NCBI RefSeq assembly: GCF_030272615.1
Contig: NC_081406.1
Coordinates: forward strand, 213,254,997-213,318,996
Reading direction: 5' to 3'
DNA from: Cryptomeria japonica
Taxonomy: Eukaryota; Streptophyta; Pinopsida; Cupressales; Cupressaceae
DNA: 64,000 nt
Positions 57,442 to 64,000 of this stretch are shown piece after piece (positions within the stretch are counted from its first letter, which is position 1; each line of letters starts with the position of its first letter). A program made the translations under genes and the position numbers. Below the pieces are notes generated by a model that was given only the letters and a program-made list of their open reading frames with translations, did not search any database and was not told the DNA's origin.

Positions 57442-58429
57442 GATGATACTTTTGTAGAAAGTATGTGATACAATGAGGGGCCTGCAAATGCAGGAACGCA
57501 CACTTCCTAGAGCATACTGCTCATTACAAAAGTGTCTCACTGAATACACAAAGGTTATAACTACCCCAAGATAAATGGACAACAATCTAGAATACTGAAC
57601 TGCCAAAGATAGCATCTACCATGCCTGATTACAATCCCAGTTAAGCTCAATACCGAAGGCCTTTGACCTCTTCCTTAATCCCAAATCGATCACCTATGAT
57701 CGACCAAATATTCTTCACATATGATATTGCATTTCAAGATCACAAAAATATTTTTATTTCCATCCTATGATCTACAATGAGATCTTACATTATTTTATAC
57801 CAATCCTATGGTCTAAACAAATTAGGTCGGCCACCAAAAAGATATTACAATAAGATCATTACGTAAATCCATATTAAAATGATATGCCATGTCATCTTAA
57901 GACCAAAACAACAATAACCAATTCATAGAACATCTCAAAACATCCTAGTAACGTGTATAGTACACGTTAACATGATACTGGTCCATAACCTAGATGGGCA
58001 CTGAACCTATCCTGGGTCCACCATGCCAAAGCAATATCTTCAAGCAGTTGAAGCACGCTCAAAGAACATCTTCAACATCCTAAAATCCATGTAGAAGCCA
58101 CACCAACACCACTTATGCATCCTGTCAATATTCCTTAGTAAAAGCTCTGTCGATTAAACCTTAAATCAATGTCAGTAAGGGTTTACAAGAGTGTATGATA
58201 GCATCTGATTACCAAGTCAATACCAACTAACCAAAACATGCTTAAGGAACATGTAACACATGAAATCAAACATAATCCATTGATCCAAACATGTCAGAAG
58301 TGTCCAGTAGATAGTCTCTTCTACCGGTAACCAAAAACTGTCTGTTGGTAACCAACCATAATAGCTAGTGTTGACATCAATGACAAAACATCAATGTAAC
58401 ACATACTCAATTCATCCATAATTCCAACA
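57442..58429 (-). repeat. 5' LTR of element E, outer part
   Basis: Rest of the 5' LTR, ending ATTCCAACA before the TSD CAAAT. Confidence 0.9.
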
Positions 58430-58434
58430 CAAAT

Positions 58435-59160
58435 TTCCATCATTAGTTCACACATCTATCCGATATATCCAATCAAAACAAAATCAACTTGAAACAACGA
58501 AACATCTCAAGCACACAAACATCAATCAAAGACCCATATTGCAAGCAACATAACACAAGCAATCAAAGAACTAGATCAAAAAATCAAAGACCATAACGCA
58601 AGCATCAAATTAGGACCCATATCAAAAATCAAAGATCCATAATGCAAGAAATCAAAGATTCATAGTGCAAGGAATCAAAGATCCATATTGCAAGCATCAA
58701 ATCAGGACCCATATCGAAAGCAACAATCAAGCATCGTATCAAAAGCAATATCAAAGACCCATATCAAAAATCAAAAGACCCATATCGCAAGCACCAAATC
58801 AAGAATCATATCAGAAATCAAGAATCAGAACTTATATCGGACATCAAATTCATATCGCAAGGCAAAAGTCAAAGATCCACATCAAAACCAAAGTTAGGAT
58901 CCTCTTCAAAACAATCAATCAACTTGGCACTTCATATCAAAAGTAATTTCAACAGACTCTAAATCATCATATCAAAATAGGACATCATCACAGAAGGCAA
59001 AACATTGGCTCAAGAACCATCTCAAAACACTCATTAGGAATCTATCAACCCCTAAGGCATCTACCTAATCAATTCGACCCATGATGCATTCTTCCAAGCC
59101 TTTTTCACCCATTTTGGACCCTACACACTAAACCGGGGCTCCTATGCGCTAAGTTGCTAC
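58435..59160. repeat. Degenerate ATCAAAGACCCATATC repeats
   Basis: Many imperfect units built on CATATCGCAAGCA and ATCAAAGA(T/C)CCATA from about 58480 to 58900. If E is removed this is the upstream region of PMD pseudogene 2. The open frames 58665-58946 are repeat artefacts. Confidence 0.65.
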
Positions 59161-59169
59161 TTATGCGCT

Positions 59170-60430
59170 ATCCTTTTCTATTGGCATTGTGTTGTCATTG
59201 ATGTCAACCAGAATGGGATAACCACCGGTAGATGAGATGTATGTGCAACACTGATATAAAGGAGTACAGGATGTGATAGCTTGGATATCACCATGTGTTG
59301 TTGAACACCAGTAAAGGTAAGGAAGATGACCTCAGAGGTCATCAGTACACAAGTTAGCACCTGACTTGTGTGATGAGATGGAGATGTGTTTTGAGTGGTT
59401 ATTTGTGATGATGAGGCAGAATGTTATCTAAATCACATCAACACTAGAAGATAAGAATGAACCGGTATGTTGTGAGGTTGCAGAATAGTAGGACTCCCAC
59501 CAGATGAAGTTGCAGTCATCATGGGAAGCAATGACTGAAAACGTATGTGCTCACATCAGTTCACATGTGCTTGTTTGAAGAGATGCAACACAACAAGGAA
59601 ATCACATGAGAATATGGTAGAAAGTAGATGGTGTTACTCCACCAAGTAAGTGGAGCTTATCTCCTATTATGCATTAAGTGCATTATAGTTTGGAGAGATA
59701 AGAGTGAATGGGTAAAGGCTAGCACTTGAAGGATCACACCAGATCTATCGGTGAACTGAAGGAATGTACTAAGTACATGAGTTCAGTGTTATGCACTAAA
59801 TTGAAAGAGAAGGCATGATTGAAATATCAGTACAGAGAAAGTGTGAAGTTTGTGTCACATTTACAAACTGGTAGAGCAAGGAACAACATTAATCAAGAAA
59901 AAAGGCAAGGCTAAGCAAATGCAATCAGAAGTAGAAAGACCTAGTTAAAGGTGGAGTCTTAAGAAGATTGATGATATAATGTCATCAAGAGTGGTAACCG
60001 GTATGTAAGTCCATCGGTTATATAAGTAAGGTGAAGTTGCAAAAGATTTCCCATTTTTGGGAATGAGAATACTTTAGATTTATTGGTCTGAAGACCGGTT
60101 TGAGAGTTCCATCGACACTTCAACATGAGAGAAGATATGACAAGGTAACTAGGAAAATGGTTGAGACTGGAAGGGTTAACAAACTAGTAGAAGTAAGGAA
60201 CCAGTAGGGTGGTTGGTCGGTAGTTCTACGTGGACCGACTTGAAGTGAAAAGTTGGTAGATAGTCGATATGGATGCCATATGGAGTCAACATGGAAAACC
60301 CGTGTTAGGATAAAGATAGACTGTACATTGTGTTGTTCATAAAAAATGATTAGCCCAAGTACACCTGCAATTGATCTAAGAAGTAGCCAGTTCAATCTAT
60401 GAAGAACCTCAGGGCTTGGACAACATGACA
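59170..60430 (+). repeat. LTR-like sequence, copia style, degraded
   Basis: Starts near TTGGCATTGTGTTGTCATTG, like the start of the C, E and F LTRs, and has ACCGGT words and a TTATATAAG box near 60020. No clear end, primer site or TSD, so identity is tentative. Confidence 0.4.
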
Positions 60431-62335
60431 AGGATATGAATCCTTCTACTCTTCAGGCTCTGCAAAACCTAGGTGGGTATACCTTTGATGCTTAAAATTC
60501 AGACTCATTACCCACATATGACATCATCAATAAAGCAGTTAGATCTCATAAACGGTTCAAAAACAAGGAGGGTAATGTAGATAGGCTAAATCTACATTGA
60601 CAACTCAACAATGTTTGAATCATGAGATGGAGGGACACTTCCACATAACATAAAACATAAAAAGATATTCTGATTTGATTTTTTAAATGATGTTCTGACA
60701 ACTCTTCAATGTTACAAAAGACCAGTGCCTTATCTAGGCCACAGAGTCATGCATAGAACTAAAAGAGAGATCTTAGTTACTAGATATTTTCCATATTAAA
60801 TTCTCATGTATTAATGCCTTACACTAACACAATCCTCTGCTTTGTCACAAAACCATACTCATACATATCCAATTTACACACTCAAAATCACTTATGCTGT
60901 ATTTCAGGATTTAAATCCTTCCTTGAAGAATACCCAAAAACACACATTACACACTTAGAGAAGACTGGAAACAAACAAATCCAAATTACCCTTGATAAAA
61001 TGAAATTGTATGAACTTGAATGGTATTTTGGAGAAAATTTTGTGGGAACTCACACATGCCTTGCATATGTGTAAACTTGCAAACTGAAACCAAACTTACA
61101 ACAAAGACAACTGAAAACCTCAAAGAACACACTGTCATTTGCAAAAATAAAAAGATGCCATCACTGGAACTTGCAATTCTGGATTTCTCCCTTGGAGAAA
61201 ATCTCTCAAAAACTGGAACCCCTATAAATGAGAAGAATTGAGAATAAGAAGAGGAGGGAAAGATCAGATCTACATAACACACTGCCAAGTGTCCTTTTTC
61301 CTAACTGAATTTCAATCCCTTTTTATTTCTTGTGGAAACTGCTCCCAAAATATCTAATCTTTATTAAAAAAACTTCAAAGCTACATTCCTCATCTCAAGA
61401 GCTTTCTGACAATATATAATACTTGGTATTTTGGCCAAAAATGGACCTCTAGGCGAATTAATTCTTCATGTGGTTCAATCATTTAAATTTTTCAATTTTT
61501 TAATATAGTTGAAACTATATATTAAACTTGATTTTAATTTTGATTTTTGGCTCTGATTTGGGCCTGACGCCCTACCACATGGCGGTCTATGATTGGTCTA
61601 TGGGATCCACTAGGCCCATCACTCTGCCACATGTTAGCCACCAAGCTGCTTGCTCATCACCATGTCATCGCCATGTGTCTGCCACCTATGTGCCACATCA
61701 CCGCCACTGGACAACCACCTCACCAGGACCTGCCTACTAGACCGCCAACTAGACCTACCACCTGGCTTTCACCATTTTGTGATAGGTAACTGGCATGCAT
61801 CTTTGGGCTCTGAAATCACACAAGCCGTTGGATCTCTTCGAACTTGCTCGATATTTAACACTTCATGATCTGCCTAGGTTTTTTGCCATTTCACAGCCCT
61901 TAACTGGTTTGTATCTCTACTCTGTGAAGTCACACCGGTTGTCGATCTGCTTGGAACCTGCTCGCTGGTTAAGCCATCTGTTTCTTGCAAAACTTGCCTT
62001 TCTGCCTCAGGATCCGTGCCTACGTGGGGTCCACCTGTCACCATTTGGTAGCCTCCTCAGCCACCTTGGGAAGCATGCCTACATGTGTGGGGTCCATTTG
62101 GGCTCAGCCAAGCTTTGACATATTAGATGTGTAGACATTTAGTTATAAATATCAAAAACCTACACCTCCCAGTCAATGTGGGATTAAAGCTTCATGCTTG
62201 GAAATGCATTTCTGAGCCTTTCCCTGAGTTTTAATGGCGATTTTCGGCAATTGCTTGGAAATCGATGGCCTTTCCAACCATGCCACACACTGGAAGAGGG
62301 GAAACGTTTACCAGCCACGTCGCATCACATAACAA
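60431..62335. other. No gene recognised
   Basis: AT-rich to 61550, then GC-richer with CCACATG and GCCACC words. Short open frames (60814-61074, 61020-61241, 61528-62118 on +) match nothing known and show no motifs. Could be UTR, intron or old repeat. Confidence 0.35.
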
Positions 62336-62758
62336 ATGCTCATATTGCAATTGTTTGAAAGTTCATTTGATTTAACCTTCCCTTTTAACGCCACGCAGGA
62401 AGAATTGGGCAAAGGTTATGGATTTAATGCTTTACACCTGCCAATGGCATTTGATAGAATTACTCTACATTTTCTAAACATGCTCATGCAGAGGGAGGGG
62501 GGCACGAGTTGTTGCATCCTCTTCCACACAATATTCACGCAGAGGAGTAACCCTTTGCAGAAGTATACACATCCTTCACCAAGGCCACACAAGAGGATAG
62601 GATTCTTATGCTTTGAACTTTCAAACACCTTCCCAACACCATTCAAAGTAGGAGGGAAGACTAGCTACCAATGCATTTGGGTAAATTTCTCTAAGGTTTC
62701 ATTCTGTCGCTGCCACCACTCACAACAGGGACCACGCGAGGAGGAAGATAGGATTTAA
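62336..62758 (+). CDS. Hypothetical ORF, 140 residues
   Basis: Unrecognised. Residues are mixed with His/Cys/Arg-rich parts (ILFHTIFTQRSNPLQKYTHP, CRCHHSQQGPREEEDRI); no signal peptide or domain. It may be chance in a GC-richer stretch. No promoter or neighbouring gene supports it. Confidence 0.15.
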   Translation: MLILQLFESSFDLTFPFNATQEELGKGYGFNALHLPMAFDRITLHFLNMLMQREGGTSCCILFHTIFTQRSNPLQKYTHPSPRPHKRIGFLCFELSNTFPTPFKVGGKTSYQCIWVNFSKVSFCRCHHSQQGPREEEDRI

Positions 62759-62889
62759 TGCCACTAGTGTATTTGTCTGGAGCTTTGACACCTTTGTTTC
62801 CCATGTTATACACTCCAACGCTCTCTCCAGCTGGGAGATGGGGAGGCACGTGGAGCTAAAAAATAAAACAAACCATTGCATAACCCTAC

Positions 62890-63410
62890 CAATGGCATTT
62901 ACTTTATGTTTTCAACGCTTCTCTTTGATATATATTCTCTTCAATGCAATAAGCTCCAATAAGAATAAGCCCTACGCCCCCTATCTTGGATGAAAGAAAG
63001 AAAAATAACTCATCCATTAATATCATGAGATGATTGAAGAACACAAGAGTAATGAATCTAAGCATGGAATTTTTTCCTAACAAGCTGCTATCTCCAGGTT
63101 CAAACCTGTATTTCAATTTCAACTTATGACATCCTTCTTATCCAGTACTATCTTCAAAACTTTCAAAAATATTGGAACCACCCATACTACCCATTACTTC
63201 AACAAGAGTTTTATCCACAAGCTTAAGATGATTGCACAACTTCCTTAATAGACAAATTACTTGTAGTATACTGGAAGAGGCATGGTTTGGTTGCTTCAAA
63301 TCTGCTACCTTGCATTTATTGAAATCTTCTACACTTCGCAATTGAATTTTGCATATGATTTCCAATTCCTTAACCAACAACCACATCAGGAGGAGGCCTT
63401 GCAAAATCTT
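62890..63410 (-). pseudogene. SNF2-family (RAD54-like) ATPase fragment
   Basis: On the - strand 63404-63138 carries SSSILQVICLLRKLCNHLKL, which fits the SNF2 LKKLCNHPKL motif between the two helicase lobes. After a stop, 63122-62904 carries MDELFFFLSSKIGGVGLILIGA, fitting helicase motif V (LLSSKAGG-GLNLIGA), followed directly by CIEENIYQREALKT, fitting the IEEKVYQRQ segment beyond motif VI. The DPDWNP-to-motif VI part is missing, so it is a deleted, intron-poor relic, perhaps a retrocopy. RAD54-type enzymes remodel chromatin in recombination. The exact SNF2 subfamily is uncertain. Confidence 0.55.
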
Positions 63411-64000
63411 TTAGTAAACAAAATTGCCAATAAAATCAAAGTACGGACATGAGCCAAGTCAGGCCCCAAAGTGGGTCCGACTAAAAAAAATTTCAATTTC
63501 ATGTAATTGACCTTCGAAAAGCTTCAGACACCTTGAACGTACCTTTGGAATTGATTGGCGTCGCTTTGAGATCATCATACTGAGTTTTGCAACTTTCAGG
63601 CATTTACGCCACATTTTTGCATTTAATTGCGAAGACGTATTTTTCAAAGTGGTCAAAACACCTTTTTGGACTTCGCCATCTGACAGGCATGTACTTTGAT
63701 ATACAACCATGAACTCTACCAAATGGTTTCTCAAGATGAGTCCCGAGTGAAGAGATATTAATTGGCGAAAATGACCGACTGGTTTTGTCGACACTGCGGA
63801 CTTGATGAAGTCAATGTTCTGGCAACACATGATGCTTTTCTCAAAAATACTAAATGACCTCTGTAGACCTTGAAATTTGAAACATAGGTACATTGAAGTA
63901 CATATTAAATTTTTGGATTCTCATTTTGACCAAAAGTCTGAATGGGTGCAAATGACGTGCTCATGAAAATGGCCACTTTAACTGATATTGCACTTAAAGT
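63411..64000. other. No gene recognised
   Basis: The - strand frame 63459-63893 (144 residues) is open but matches nothing, and codon composition is unremarkable. It is directly upstream of the SNF2-like relic and could hold more of it in decayed form. Confidence 0.3.

Larger units (their letters stand above)
50296..58429 (-). mobile_element. Element E: copia element with full gene order, decayed
   Basis: LTRs of 1257 bp (3', left) and about 1.24 kb (5', right, after removing the solo LTR at 56332). TSD CAAAT at 50291-50295 and 58430-58434. The interior reads gag, zinc knuckle, protease, integrase, RT, RNase H, the copia order. All genes carry stops or frameshifts and RT lacks catalytic residues. 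The only element here with a complete copia pol region, so a relative of it might serve A, B and C. Confidence 0.95.

Noticed and set aside
58480..58946. CRISPR-like array of short repeats
   Set aside because: Repeats are degenerate, without constant spacer length or unique spacers, and the context is a plant genome.
63459..63893. 144-residue - strand ORF as a real gene
   Set aside because: No motif, no homology known, no conserved start; kept only as a note beside the SNF2-like relic.

Overview
The window is nuclear DNA of a plant, packed with LTR retrotransposons. Every coding block I can identify is a retroelement, a plant mobile domain (PMD) relative, or a decayed gene fragment. I see no intact host gene, rRNA, tRNA or CRISPR array. 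Plant hallmarks are the initiator-Met-tRNA primer sites (TGGTATCAGAGC), PMD sequences, a Tat-type Ty3/gypsy element with two RNase H domains, and a chromovirus. The density of old, nested, non-autonomous elements suggests a very large seed-plant genome, perhaps a gymnosperm; that is inference, not something the sequence proves.

Layout. 1-3328: PMD pseudogene on the + strand ending in a (TA)39 tract. 4.9-12.5 kb: decayed Tat-type Ty3/gypsy element on the - strand (element I). 12.06-13.69 kb: three tandem copies of its gag N-terminus separated by pieces of a copia LTR tail, running into a truncated + strand copia gag-protease (13.7-15.1 kb). 15.9-19.25 kb: - strand chromovirus with a degenerate chromodomain (J). 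19251-19700: solo LTR with a 5-bp target-site duplication (TSD). 19.8-21.1 kb: + strand Tat-like integrase remnant.

22.2-58.4 kb is a nest whose boundaries can be fixed by 5-bp TSDs. Element A (22181-27188, TSD ATTAT) encodes a copia-like gag-protease but no reverse transcriptase or integrase. Element C (27425-48255, TSD ATATC) is a two-gene element without pol. It was split by element D (30557-38329, TSD AGTAT; Tat-like gag-protease only) and, in its 3' LTR, by element B (41209-47774, TSD GATAG; sister of A). B's own 3' LTR was split by a 1553-bp solo LTR (41241-42793, TSD CAATG). C itself sits beside a second, - strand PMD pseudogene (48312-50267). Just upstream of that gene lies E (50296-58429, TSD CAAAT), a copia element with a full gag-protease-integrase-RT-RNase H order but many breaks; its 5' LTR carries another solo LTR (56332-57441).

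58.4-64 kb is mostly non-coding: degenerate short repeats, an LTR-like stretch, and a broken SNF2/RAD54-like ATPase fragment near 63 kb.

The most distinctive content is the set of pol-less but gene-bearing elements. The A/B family has a conserved unknown domain after its protease plus a GC-rich leader ending in a conserved hairpin. C pairs a coiled-coil, four-zinc-knuckle gag with a separate ORF of about 700 codons behind an internal TATA-like site. D repeats one motif in its LTRs and leader. All must depend on enzymes from other elements.
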